A DNA stretch of 64,000 bases from Couchioplanes azureus (GCF_014648355.1 NZ_BMQY01000004.1:359924-423923), one strand, 5' to 3'; shown: positions 16,736 to 25,707, numbered from the stretch's first letter. Notes: generated from the sequence alone by a model not told the origin. Numbers and translations: made by a program.

Positions 16736-17740
16736 GTGACGACGAGTGGACGGCTCACCCAGTACGCGCACGGCGGCGGGTGTGCCTGCAAGATTCCTCC
16801 CGGCGAGCTCGAGGCCGTGGTGGCCGGGCTGGTCGGGCCGGCGGCGCCGCGGGGGCCCGGGGAGCTGGTGGTCGGCCTCGACGACGGCGACGACGCCGCC
16901 GTGGTGCGGCTGGATGCCGGGCTTGCCGTGGTCGCCACCGCCGACTTCTTCACGCCGGTGGTCGACGATGCGTACGACTGGGGGCGGATCGCCGCCGCCA
17001 ACGCGCTGTCCGACGTGTACGCCATGGGCGGCACTCCCGTCGTGGCCGTGAACCTGCTGGCCTGGCCGCGGGACGTGCTGCCCATGGAGCTCGCCGGCGA
17101 GGTGCTCCGGGGTGGGCTGGACGTGGCGCGGGAGGCCGGGTGTCACGTGGCCGGCGGGCACAGTGTGGACGATCCGGAGCCGAAGTACGGCATGGCGGTG
17201 ACCGGTGTCGCCGACCCGGACCGGCTGATGCGCAACGACGCCGGGGTGCCCGGGACTCCGCTCACCCTCACCAAGCCGCTCGGCATCGGCGTGCTGAACA
17301 GCCGGCACAAGGCCACCGGCGAGGTGTTTCCCCAGGCGGTGGCCGCGATGGTGGAGCTGAACCGGGCCGCTTCGCGGGCCGCGCTCGCCGCCGGGGCGGT
17401 GTGCGCCACCGACGTCACCGGGTTCGGGCTGCTCGGCCATCTGCACAAGCTGGCCCGGGCCAGCGGGGTGACGGCCCGCATCGAGGCGGCCGCGGTGCCG
17501 TACCTGGACGGTGCGCGGGAGGCGCTGGCTGCCGGGTACGTCAGCGGTGGCACGCGGCGCAACCTCGACTGGGTGCTGCCGCACGCCGACACCGGCGGCG
17601 CCGCCATGGACGAGTTGCTGCTGCTGGCCGACGCGCAGACCTCCGGTGGGCTACTGGTCGCGGGCGAGGTGCCGGGCTTTCCGGTCGTGGGCGAGCTGGT
17701 GCCGGCGCGGGCCGGCGGGACGACCCTCGAGGTTCGCTGA
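16736..17740 (+). CDS. selD: Selenophosphate synthetase SelD
   Basis: Makes selenophosphate, the selenium donor for SelA, from selenide and ATP. The GTG at 16736 gives 334 aa. The N-terminal active loop is HGGGCACKIPP with Cys16 and Lys19, matching the catalytic Cys/Lys pair of the E. coli enzyme; the redox position is Cys, not Sec. The ATP-binding AIR-synthase fold follows (GLDDGDDAAV, ATADFFTPVVDD, GGTPVVAVNLLAWP, AGGHSVDDPEPKYG). It is divergent from selC and convergent with the formate dehydrogenase operon, whose last gene stops 22 bp away. Confidence 0.96.
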   Translation: MTTSGRLTQYAHGGGCACKIPPGELEAVVAGLVGPAAPRGPGELVVGLDDGDDAAVVRLDAGLAVVATADFFTPVVDDAYDWGRIAAANALSDVYAMGGTPVVAVNLLAWPRDVLPMELAGEVLRGGLDVAREAGCHVAGGHSVDDPEPKYGMAVTGVADPDRLMRNDAGVPGTPLTLTKPLGIGVLNSRHKATGEVFPQAVAAMVELNRAASRAALAAGAVCATDVTGFGLLGHLHKLARASGVTARIEAAAVPYLDGAREALAAGYVSGGTRRNLDWVLPHADTGGAAMDELLLLADAQTSGGLLVAGEVPGFPVVGELVPARAGGTTLEVR

Positions 17741-17761
17741 CCCGACGAGGCCGGTGAGGGC

Positions 17762-18730
17762 TCAGCCGGGACCGGCGGCGCGGCGGGCGAGGCGCTCGCG
17801 CTGCGGCACCACCGTGTACTTCGGGTCCTTCGCCGACGCGACGCCGCCGTCGAAGATGCCGAAGCGGGTCGCCAGCGACGCGGTGAGCAGGGCCAGACCG
17901 GACAGCGCCGACACCGCCCTGCTGCGCCGCCCGAGCAGGGCCCCGGCCGTCCCGGCCGCCGTCAGCAGGCGGCCGGCCCGGAGCAGGCGGCCGGCCCGGC
18001 CCTGCCGGTAGGGCTCGCTGAGGATGCCCAGGCCGGTCTCGATGCGGTGGGCGCCGTACAGCTCCAGGGCCGCGCCGCCCACGGCCATGCGCCGGGCCGG
18101 GTTGGCCCGGTCGCCGGGAGCCGCCAGCAGGCCGATGCCGGCGCCGCTGGCCAGCGCGCTTCCCGCGAAGACGAACGGCAGATGCGGGTACGCCTCGTGC
18201 CAGCTCGGGGTGGCCGTGTCGGCGAGCAGCACCGCCGTGTACGTGGCCAGCGCCGGAGCGAGCACGGCGGCGCCGTACTGGCCGGCGGCGCCGACCGGGG
18301 GCAGGACGCGGCGCGCGAGGCCGGGCATGCCCCGCCGGGGCAGCAGCGGGGCCGCCTCCGCGACGGCCGCCACCGCGGCCGCGCCGCCGAAGGCGCTGAG
18401 GATCCACGTACCCATCGACATCGGCGAGGTGGGCTTCGCCACCCGCAGCATGTTCGCGAAGCGTGCGGGGCGGCCGAGGTCGTGGATGAGGAAGTAGGTG
18501 CTGGCGCCGAGCGCGCCGAGCGCGGTCAGCCGCCCGGCGCGGCGCAGCGCGGGCCGTCCGGTGGCGTCGCCGCCGGCGGCCAGCAGCGCCGATCCGGCCG
18601 CCAGGCCCCCGGTGAACAGGTACGCGGCGATGTCGTGGTGCCAGACCGGCGGCTTGACGATCGGCCGCCCGTAGTAGGACCGGAAGTCGGCCGGCGGCAC
18701 CATCGCCCGGTCTCCCCGGCGCGGCGTCAT
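17762..18730 (-). CDS. NrfD-type membrane subunit of formate dehydrogenase
   Basis: 322-residue polytopic protein of the NrfD/PsrC family, which passes electrons from an iron-sulfur subunit to the quinone pool. It opens with SYYGRPIVKPPVWHHDIAAYLFTGG, typical of NrfD (first 20 residues quoted or fewer per motif: SYYGRPIVKPPVWHHDIAAY). About eight hydrophobic helices follow, with the conserved IHDLGRP and RIETGLG-type loops. It replaces the cytochrome b subunit (FdnI) of the E. coli enzyme, so haem b is probably not used. Start at 18730 overlaps the fdhB stop in an ATGA. It is the last gene of the fdhA-fdhB-nrfD operon. Confidence 0.85.
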   Translation of the reverse strand: MTPRRGDRAMVPPADFRSYYGRPIVKPPVWHHDIAAYLFTGGLAAGSALLAAGGDATGRPALRRAGRLTALGALGASTYFLIHDLGRPARFANMLRVAKPTSPMSMGTWILSAFGGAAAVAAVAEAAPLLPRRGMPGLARRVLPPVGAAGQYGAAVLAPALATYTAVLLADTATPSWHEAYPHLPFVFAGSALASGAGIGLLAAPGDRANPARRMAVGGAALELYGAHRIETGLGILSEPYRQGRAGRLLRAGRLLTAAGTAGALLGRRSRAVSALSGLALLTASLATRFGIFDGGVASAKDPKYTVVPQRERLARRAAGPG

Positions 18731-19632
18731 GGGCGGCGTCCCGCGAACGACACGACGACCGTGGCGGCCATGGCGAGCGCGGCCAGCCCGGCGCGCTTCC
18801 ACATGGCCTTCAGGTCGCGGGTCGGCACCACCGGGTCCGGCGGCAGGCCGTAGACCTCCGGCTCGTCGAGGAGCAGGAAGAAGGCGCCGTCGCCGCCGAC
18901 GCCGTCGTGCGGGTCGTGGCCGTACAGGCGGGCCTCGGTGACGCCCTGCTCGTGGAGCTTCTCGACGCGGTGGCGGGCGCGGCCGCGGAGCTCGTCGAGC
19001 TCGCCGTACTGGATGGACGCGGTCGGGCAGGCCTTCGCGCAGGCCGGCGTGAGGCCGTCGCCGATACGGTCGTAGCAGAGCGTGCACTTCCACGCGCGGC
19101 CGTCGTCCTTGCGCTGGTCGATGACGCCGTACGGGCACGCCGGGATGCAGTAGCCGCAACCGTTGCAGATGTCCTCCTGCACCACGACCGTGCCGAACTC
19201 GGTGCGGAACAGGGCGCCGGTCGGGCAGACGTCCAGGCATCCGGCGTGGGTGCAGTGCTTGCACACGTTGGACATCATCAGCCAGCGGAAGTCGCTGCGG
19301 GGCGCGTCGGCGGTGCGGCCCGGCAGATCCCGCAGGGGCATCCCGAGGAACTGCGTGGTGCCCCGGTCCGGCGGTGCGGTGGCGGGCTGTTCGACGAAGG
19401 CGACGTGGCGCCACGAGTTGGCGCTCAGGCCGCCGGTGTTGTCGTACGAGGTGCCGAGGAGGTCGAAGCCGTCGTCGGGGACGAGGTTCCACTCCTTGCA
19501 CGCCACCTCGCACGCCTTGCAACCGATGCAGACGCTGGTGTCGGTGAAGAAACCCATCCGCGGCGGGGCGTCGACGTGCCCGGCGTCGGGCGCCGGGTCC
19601 AGCGGCCCGTAGAGGCTGTTCGGTCCGGCCAC
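18727..19632 (-). CDS. fdhB: Formate dehydrogenase iron-sulfur (beta) subunit
   Basis: 301-residue ferredoxin-like subunit that relays electrons from FdhA to the membrane subunit. Four cysteine groups for [4Fe-4S] clusters are visible: CIGCKACEVACKEWN, CKHCTHAGCLDVCPTGAL, CNGCGYCIPACPYG and CTLCYDRIG with ACAKACP. A C-terminal TM helix (AGLAALAMAATVVVSFAG) anchors it, as in FdnH. The GTG at 19632 is preferred because GGGGGAG precedes it and the start is one base after the fdhA stop; an upstream frame extension to 19668 overlaps fdhA and lacks support. Confidence 0.92.
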   Translation of the reverse strand: MAGPNSLYGPLDPAPDAGHVDAPPRMGFFTDTSVCIGCKACEVACKEWNLVPDDGFDLLGTSYDNTGGLSANSWRHVAFVEQPATAPPDRGTTQFLGMPLRDLPGRTADAPRSDFRWLMMSNVCKHCTHAGCLDVCPTGALFRTEFGTVVVQEDICNGCGYCIPACPYGVIDQRKDDGRAWKCTLCYDRIGDGLTPACAKACPTASIQYGELDELRGRARHRVEKLHEQGVTEARLYGHDPHDGVGGDGAFFLLLDEPEVYGLPPDPVVPTRDLKAMWKRAGLAALAMAATVVVSFAGRRP

Positions 19633-19633
19633 G

Positions 19634-22600
19634 TCAGCTCTCCCCCGGCTCCAGGCCCGCGCGTTCACGGTAGCTTTTCACGTACGCGAGCAGCTGCGGC
19701 CCGGTGGGCCGCCGGCCCGGCCGGATGTCGCACGTGCCGACCTTGCTCTCCTGGATCAGCACGTTCGGGTCCAGGATGATGCCGATGAGGTCGTTGGCCG
19801 AGTCGCCGGTGACCAGGCCCTCGCTTCCCCAGTGGTACGGCAGCCACACCTGGTGCACGGTACGGTCCTCGATGCGCAGCGGCCGCAGCCGCTCGGTGAC
19901 CAGCACCCGGGCCTCGATCGCCGCCCGGGCGGTGACGAGGTGCGCCCAGCCGAGGTGTTCCAGCCCGCGCTCGGCGGCCAGGGCGGGCGACACCTCGACG
20001 AACATCTCCGGCTGCAGCTCCGACAGGTACGCGAGCTGGCGGCTCATCCCTCCGGCGGTGTGGTGCTCGGTGAGCCGGCTGGTGCTGAAGACGTACGGGA
20101 AGACGGTGGTGTCCGGGCTCGGGTTGGTCGGGTTGTCGGACCGGTCGTAGACCTTGCGGGTCGGGTTGGCCTGCTGCTCGTAGAGCGGGTTGCGCACCGT
20201 CGACTCGGCCGGCTCGTAGTGGGTCGGCAGGGGGCCGTCGATGAGGCCGCTGGGCGCGTAGAGCCAGCCCTTCCCGTCGCCCTGCATGATGAACGCGTCG
20301 TCGCCGGAGATCGCCTCGACGCCGGTCGCGCCCTCCGGCGGCCGGTACGACGGCGGCTTGGTCCGCTCGAAGTCGGGCACGTCGTAGCCGGTCCACTCGC
20401 CGGCGTCGGGGTCCCACCACACGTACTTCTTGCGCTCGGACCAGGGGCGGCCCTGCGGGTCCGCGGACGCGCGGTTGTAGAGCGTGCGGCGGTCGGCCGG
20501 CCACACCCAGCCCCATTCCCGGGCGACCCAGTCCTGCTCGGTGCGGGGCTTGCGGCGCGCCGCCTGGTTGACGCCGCCGGCGTAGACGCCGGTGTAGATC
20601 CAGCAGCCGCCGGCGGTGGAGCCGTCCGGCTGCAGCTCGGTGAAGGCGGACAGCGGCCGCCCGGTGGCGACCTCGAAGCCGTTGATCTCCTTGAGGACCG
20701 CCTCGGCGTCGGGCTCGTCGCCGCGCTCGCCGTGCAGCGGATAGTCCCAGGTGAGGTGGAGCAGCCCCTGGTCGCGCGCCGCGGTGGACCCGGCCAGCCG
20801 CTCCCGCAGGAGCCGGCCGAGGTGGTAGAAGAACCACAGCTCGGAGCGGCAGTCGCCGGGCGGCTCGACGGCCTTCTCGCGCCACTGCAGCATCCGCTGG
20901 GTCTGGGTGAAGGTGCCCTCCTTCTCCGCGTGCGAGGCCGCCGGCAGGAAGAAGACCTCGGTCCGGCACCGCTCGGGCACGATCTCGCCGGTGGCGACCT
21001 CCGGGCCGTCCTTCCAGAAGGTCGCGCTCTCGATCAGGAACAGGTCGCGGACGACCAGCCAGTCCAGGTTGGCCATGCCCAGGCGCTGGGCGCGGCCGTG
21101 CGCGGAGCCGACCGCCGGGTTCTGCCCCAGCAGGAAGTAGCCCTTGATCTTGCCGTCGATCATGTCGAGCACCTGCTGGTACGTGCCGTGGTCGCCGGTG
21201 AGCCGGGGCAGCCAGTCGTACCCGAAGTCGTTCTCGGCGGTGGCGGCGTCGCCGAAGTAGGCCTTGAGCAGGCTGACGGCGTACGCCTCGGCGTTCGCCC
21301 AGAAGCCCTTCTGCTCGGGGTGGCGGATGGTGTCCACCCACTGCCGGAACGTCTCGTGCCTGCGGTGGTGCGGCATCGGCAGATAGCCGGGCAGCAGGTT
21401 GAACAGGGTGGGGATGTCGGTCGAGCCCTGGATGCTGGCGTGCCCGCGCAACGCCATCACCCCGCCGCCGGGCCGGCCCATGTTGCCCAGCAGGAGCTGG
21501 ATGATCGCGCCGGCCCGGATGTACTGCACGCCGACGCTGTGCTGGGTCCAGCCGACCGAGTAGACCAGCGCCGTGGTCCGCTCGCGGCCGGAGTTGGCCG
21601 TCCACGCCTCGCAGACTTCGAGGAACTTGTCCTCCGGTACGCCGCAGAGCCGCTCGACGACCTCGGGCGTGTAGCGGGCGTAGTGGCGCTTGAGCACCTG
21701 GTAGACGCAGCGCGGATCCCGCAGCGTCGGGTCGCGGGGCACGCCGGCGGGGATCGGCGGGCCGTGCGCCTCCTGTTCGAGCCCGGAGGCGGTCTCCCGG
21801 TCCGTGTGGGACTCGTCCTCCTGCTGGCCGTGCTCCTGCTGACCCGCGTACTGCCAGGTGCTCTGGTCGTACGTGCGGGTCTCGGGGTCGTAGCCGGAGA
21901 ACAGGCCGCCGAGCTCCTCGGTGTCCTGGAAGTCCTCACCGACCAGCATGGACGCGTTGGTGTACGCGAGCACGTACTCCCGGAAGTCCTTCTCGTGGGT
22001 GAGGATGTAGTTGATCACGCCGCCCAGGAAGGCGATGTCGGCGCCGGCGCGCACCGGCACGAAGGTGTGCGCCAGCGCGCTGGTCCGGGTGAACCGCGGG
22101 TCGATGTGGACGACCTTGGCACCGCGGTTCTTCGCCTCCACCACGTACTGGAAGCCCACGGGGTGGGCCTCCGCCATGTTGGAGCCCTGGATGACGATGC
22201 AGTCGGCGTTGGCCAGATCCTGGAGGAATCCGGTGGCCCCGCCACGGCCGAAGCTGGTCCCCAGACCGGGGACGGTGGCGGAGTGTCAAATACGCGCCTG
22301 GTTCTCGATCTGGATGGCGCCCAGCGCGGTGAAGAGCTTCTTGATCAGGTAGTTCTCTTCGTTGTCCAGCGTCGCGCCGCCCAGGCTGGAGATGCCGGTC
22401 GTGCGGTGCAGCGGGCGGCCGTCGGCGTCGGCGTCCTGCCAGGTCTGTTCGCGCGCGGCGAGGACCCGGTCGGCGATCATGGACATCGCGGTGCCGAGGT
22501 CGAGCTCCTCCCACTGCGTGCCGTACGGCCGGCGGTAGAGGACCTTGCGCTGCCGGCGGTCGCTGGTGACCAGGCTCTTGCTGGCCGAGCCCTTGGGGCA

Positions 22601-22855
22601 GAGCCGGCCCCGGGAGATGGGGCTGTCCGGGTCGCCCTCGATCTGGACGACCTCGCCGTCCTTCACGGAGATCCGCTGGCCACAGCCGACCGCGCAGTAC
22701 GGGCAGACGGACCGGGCCGTCGAGTCGGCGGTCTCGGTGCGTGCCGTCAGGCTCCGGGACCGGGCGGACTGCGCCGCCGCGCCCCGGCCGAGCGGGTCGG
22801 GGCCGGTGAGCTGCCGGTAGACCGGCCAGTCCCGGATCCACGTACGGACGCCCAT
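19634..22855 (-). CDS. fdhA: Selenocysteine-containing formate dehydrogenase alpha subunit
   Basis: Molybdopterin (bis-MGD) enzyme that oxidises formate to CO2. The frame is 1073 codons with one internal UGA at 22286-22288, read as Sec190 in the context NQARI-U-HSATVPGLG, matching NQAR(V/I)-U-H in FdnG. Reading stops only at 19634. The N-terminal [4Fe-4S] motif is C51PYCAVGC with Cys86 in GRLCPKG. A SECIS hairpin lies directly after the UGA. Unlike E. coli FdnG, the N-terminus (MGVRTWIRDWPVYRQL) has no twin-arginine signal, so the catalytic side may face the cytosol. Its operon partners are fdhB and an NrfD subunit. Gene callers without Sec support will split it at 22286. Confidence 0.95.
22239..22285 (-). 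promoter_or_regulatory. Bacterial SECIS element in fdhA mRNA
   Basis: Directly 3' of the UGA the mRNA can form an outer stem CCGCCAC/GUGGCGG (22281-22275 with 22245-22239) and an upper stem GUCCCC/GGGGAC (22273-22268 with 22262-22257) capped by the loop GGUCU (22267-22263). The loop begins 18 nt after the UGA, the same spacing and the same GGUCU bases as in the E. coli fdhF SECIS that binds SelB. Confidence 0.9.
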
Positions 22856-22876
22856 GGAAGCGACTCTAGACCAAGG

Positions 22877-23341
22877 TCAGCCCTTCAGCTTGGCAAGGTA
22901 GACGTCCAGCGCGGCGTAGCTCTGCTCGGCGCCGGCCTCCATGCCGGACTCGATCATGCCGTCCCGGTCGGCCCGGGTCGTGAACCTGGTCGTGCTGGTG
23001 ACCGTGGTCCTGCCGTCCTGCTCGGTGAAGACGTAGCGCTCGACGGCGACGTGCCCGGCCATGGGCTCGTACTCGAACGTCCAGGTGAAGCTGTCCGGCG
23101 CCTGGATCTCGCGGAACTCGCCGCGGAACGCGTGCTGCCGGCCGTCGGCGGTCTCGACGAAGCGCCAGGCGCCGCCGACCCGGAAGTCGATGGTGACGTC
23201 GAGCGGGTTGCCCCGGCCCCACCAGTGCCGGATGTGCTCGGCCTGGGTGTGCGCGGCGAAGACCAGCTCCTGGGGTGCGTCGAACGAGCGGCTCATGACC
23301 AGCTCGGTGTCGGACGGGGTGCTGATGGCGATGGTGCTCAC
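22877..23341 (-). CDS. SRPBCC/AHSA1-type protein
   Basis: 154-residue START-like protein (activator of Hsp90 ATPase homology-1 type). Visible family features are SFDAPQELVFAAHTQAEHI, a HWWGRG turn, GAWRFVE, ERYVFTEQDG and the C-terminal helix SYAALDVYLAKLKG. Such proteins bind hydrophobic ligands in a cavity. The GTG start at 23341 overlaps the ArsR stop in a GTGA after GGAGGAG, so it is the second gene of an ArsR-SRPBCC operon, a very common actinobacterial pairing. Ligand unknown. Confidence 0.85.
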   Translation of the reverse strand: MSTIAISTPSDTELVMSRSFDAPQELVFAAHTQAEHIRHWWGRGNPLDVTIDFRVGGAWRFVETADGRQHAFRGEFREIQAPDSFTWTFEYEPMAGHVAVERYVFTEQDGRTTVTSTTRFTTRADRDGMIESGMEAGAEQSYAALDVYLAKLKG

Positions 23342-23679
23342 GACTCCTCCTTCTGCTCCTGCTGCAGGGCGTCCAGGTAGCTGCCGAGCGCGTCGTAGCG
23401 CTCCTCCCAGAGCCGCCGGTACTGCGCGACCCAGCCCGCGACGTCCCGCAGCGGGGTGGGCTCGATCCGCACGCGCCGCCACTGGGCCTCGCGGGTCCGC
23501 ACGATCAGGCCGGCGCGCTCCAGCACGTTGAGGTGCTTGGAGACGGCCTGGGCGGTGATCGGGAACGGGGCGCCCAGCTCGGCGACGGTCGCCTCACCGC
23601 GGGCCAGCCGGGCGAGGATGGCCCGGCGGGTCGGGTCGGCGAGGGCGGCGAAGAGGCCGCTGAGAGGGTCCGCTGTCAT
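23338..23679 (-). CDS. ArsR-family winged-helix repressor
   Basis: 113-residue transcription factor. The HTH reads GEATVAELGAPFPITAQAVS followed by KHLNVLERAGLI and a wing (VRTREAQWRRVRI). It lacks the CxC metal site of metal sensors, so it belongs to the non-metal ArsR group often paired with an SRPBCC protein. It is probably autoregulated: a promoter block with repeated GGTTGA units lies immediately upstream (23686-23733). It is translationally coupled to the SRPBCC gene. Confidence 0.88.
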   Translation of the reverse strand: MTADPLSGLFAALADPTRRAILARLARGEATVAELGAPFPITAQAVSKHLNVLERAGLIVRTREAQWRRVRIEPTPLRDVAGWVAQYRRLWEERYDALGSYLDALQQEQKEES

Positions 23680-23685
23680 TTGCGC

Positions 23686-23733
23686 TCAACCACCTGGGTT
23701 ATCAACCACTCGGTTTATCAACCGATGGGTTGA
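23686..23733. promoter_or_regulatory. Repeated operator-like sites upstream of arsR
   Basis: On the minus strand GGTTGA occurs three times at exact 16-bp spacing (TCAACC at 23686, 23702 and 23718 on the plus strand), and an inverted GGTTGA lies at 23728-23733. CGGTT-TATC-AACCG forms a local dyad. Likely ArsR binding sites overlapping the promoter. Confidence 0.55.
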
Positions 23734-23756
23734 GACTACCCCGGGCGGCGGCACTG

Positions 23757-23891
23757 TCAAGCCCTGCGGGCGTCCCGGATCAGGCGGTAGGAGCGGTGCA
23801 GGTGCACGGCCCAGACCGTGACCAGCTCGCGGGCCACCTCGAGGCGGCTCTGGGGCTTGTCGTCGACGCTCCAGCGGCTGATCGGCACCAT
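23757..23891 (-). CDS. Possible 44-residue small protein
   Basis: A short frame starting at an ATG at 23891 with GAGGG just before it. The product MVPISRWSVDDKPQSRLEVA and onward is a plausible amphipathic helical peptide (VARELVTVWAVHLHRSYRLI), unlike the Arg/Pro-rich noise of chance frames here. An upstream in-frame ATG at 23942 would give 62 residues. It lies 68 bp downstream of the hypothetical gene ending at 23960 on the same strand. No family recognised. Confidence 0.35.
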   Translation of the reverse strand: MVPISRWSVDDKPQSRLEVARELVTVWAVHLHRSYRLIRDARRA

Positions 23892-23959
23892 GCCCTCACT
23901 GTCGGCGCCGGCGGCAGCCGACCGGTCGCCCTTGGGATGCATCCCGGGTGCATCGCGGA

Positions 23960-24826
23960 TCAACCCTGGCGATGGTGCCGTTTCACGTAGGTGAAGCCGG
24001 GCGCCAACGGCTCCCGGCCGGCCTCGTCGTCCCCGCCGGCCTGCTCGTGGAGAATGCGCTGTTTCTCGGACGCCTGCGCCCCGGGCGGCAATCTGCGGAC
24101 GAATCCGTTGACCCAGTGGTCCTGCCGCTCGGCGTTCGCGGAATCGTCGTCGTCCGGAAAGGGCGTGGGTTCGACCAGCGGCGCGTAGAACAGCATCCCG
24201 GCGGTTCGCTGGCCGTCGACGGCGGGATAGGACGGGTATCCCGACGAGTCGGTGCTGCCGGTCAGCCGGGTGAGGAACCCCTCGCGACCCAGTTGCTCGA
24301 CGGCGTTGCGGAGCAGGAACGCGCCGCGCGCGCCCCGGCCCAGCCCGCAGTGCCCGGCGAGCTCCGCCTCGACGAGCACCGCGCTGCCGTCGGCGAACAC
24401 CCGGCCGTGGCGGCGCACCGCGGCCAGCACCTTGGCCCGGTTGGAGTCGTCCGGGACGAACTCGCGGGTGACGACCTTCGGGTCGTACTCGTGGAAGTAG
24501 AGGGCACCGTCGACCCGCAGCGGCTCGGCGAGGGCGGTGGTACGCACCACGACCTCGTCCCGGCCGGCCTGCCAGGAGACCGTGACCAGGACCCCGGGCC
24601 GCAGGTCGGCCGGCCAGTCGAGGCCGGTGAACTGCCACTCGACGTCCTGCTGGAGGGCACAGCGGAAGACGCGTCGCGCGGGTGCGCCACCGCGGTCGCG
24701 GTGCTCGAGGACGACGGTGACCGGCCCGCCGTCGCGCAGCGGCTCCACGCACTCCTCCGGGGCGGCGCAGACGCCGCCGTCCAGATCCGCCCGCCAGAGA
24801 GCGAGCCGACGGGTCACCCTCTTCAC
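23960..24826 (-). CDS. Hypothetical protein, 288 residues
   Basis: The GTG at 24826 has GGAGG 5 nt upstream and begins VKRVTRRLALWRADLDGG. No signal peptide or TM helix. The first half is beta-rich (VTVVLEHRDRGG, LRPGVLVTVSWQAG). The second half mixes helices and strands (FHEYDPKVVTREFVPDDSNR, GARGAFLLRNAVEQLGREGF), with an acidic run (DDDDSANAERQDHWV). The C-terminus is charged. I recognise no catalytic motif or family. Its codon use matches the neighbourhood. Confidence 0.65.
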   Translation of the reverse strand: MKRVTRRLALWRADLDGGVCAAPEECVEPLRDGGPVTVVLEHRDRGGAPARRVFRCALQQDVEWQFTGLDWPADLRPGVLVTVSWQAGRDEVVVRTTALAEPLRVDGALYFHEYDPKVVTREFVPDDSNRAKVLAAVRRHGRVFADGSAVLVEAELAGHCGLGRGARGAFLLRNAVEQLGREGFLTRLTGSTDSSGYPSYPAVDGQRTAGMLFYAPLVEPTPFPDDDDSANAERQDHWVNGFVRRLPPGAQASEKQRILHEQAGGDDEAGREPLAPGFTYVKRHHRQG

Positions 24827-25050
24827 GTCCACCTCCGCGTGCCCGGCCCACGACCTTACCCGCGGGCCCGCCGTCCGCGATCGCCGGCCGGACGAATTCT
24901 CGTGAACAAATGAAAGCGGCGTGCCGGAATTCGCCACACCGATGTCGAAATCGCATTTCACCGCCAATTGCACGGCACCTTGTCCCGGCGCATCGGCCGG
25001 ATGCAGCCTTCCATGGCGAATGGGCAATGTTTCCGTCGAAGGGAGAAATC

Positions 25051-25605
25051 GTGGAGACAGCTGTTCCAGGGCATTCCGGAATGGCGCGCCGCGCCGTCCT
25101 GCGGGCCGGCGCCGTCACCGCCGGTGTGATCGGCGCCGCCACCGTGAGCTCCGGCCCCGCGCGGGCCGGCGAGTCGGGGACCGCCTCGGTGCAGTCCCAG
25201 TGGCGGTGGTGCAACCGGTGCCAGTGCCTGTTCTTCGGCGGCGGCACCACCACGGCCTGGTGCATCGTGGGCGGCGGCCACGACTACGGAGGCAGCAGCA
25301 ACTACATCGTGACCCACACCTCGGGGGCTGGGCAGGTCGGCTGGCGCTGGTGCAACCGGTGCTACAGCCTGTGGTACGCGGGAAGCGCCTCCGACGGGCG
25401 CTGCCACAACGGCGGCACCCACCTGCGCACCACCACCGACTACCGGGTCGCCTACGGCACCGCACCCTCCGGGGAGCAGCCGGGCTGGCGCTGGTGCAAC
25501 AAGTGCTACTGCCTGGCGTACAGCGGCAACGGTGCGGGCTACTGCCCGGCGGGCGGCGGCCACAACTTCAGCGGCAGCGGGACGTACTACCTGCCGTACG
25601 GCTGA
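25051..25605 (+). CDS. Tat-exported protein with three WRWCNxC repeats
   Basis: 184 residues. The GTG at 25051 follows GAAGGGAG by about 6 nt. The N-terminus carries a twin-arginine signal (ARRAVLRAGAVTAGV, cleavage near PARA). The mature protein is three tandem modules of about 45 residues, each opening with WRWCN(R/K)C followed by a L-x-(F/Y) strand and a later GxC...GGGH or GGTH. Each module has three or four Cys and one His, a plausible zinc-binding or disulfide fold. Tat export suggests it folds, perhaps with metal, before leaving the cell. Function unknown. Confidence 0.75.
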   Translation: METAVPGHSGMARRAVLRAGAVTAGVIGAATVSSGPARAGESGTASVQSQWRWCNRCQCLFFGGGTTTAWCIVGGGHDYGGSSNYIVTHTSGAGQVGWRWCNRCYSLWYAGSASDGRCHNGGTHLRTTTDYRVAYGTAPSGEQPGWRWCNKCYCLAYSGNGAGYCPAGGGHNFSGSGTYYLPYG

Positions 25606-25634
25606 CCGGGCCGCCTTCGGCGCTCGCCGGCGGG

Positions 25635-25658
25635 GCGGGCAGCGATGCCGCTGCCCGC
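25635..25658. terminator. Hairpin between convergent genes
   Basis: Perfect 10-bp stem GCGGGCAGCG / CGCTGCCCGC with a 4-nt loop, 30 bp after the stop at 25605 and facing the TetR gene that ends at 25708. It can serve both strands. Confidence 0.7.
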
Positions 25659-25707
25659 GCCGCCGCTGGCGCGGAGTTCGAGGACCAGCAGCCCCGGGCC
25701 GGCGGCG

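Noticed and set aside
22286..22288. Possible frameshift or nonsense mutation splitting the formate dehydrogenase gene
   Set aside because: The stop is UGA at the exact Sec position, the frame continues with family motifs, a SECIS follows, and all four sel genes are present.
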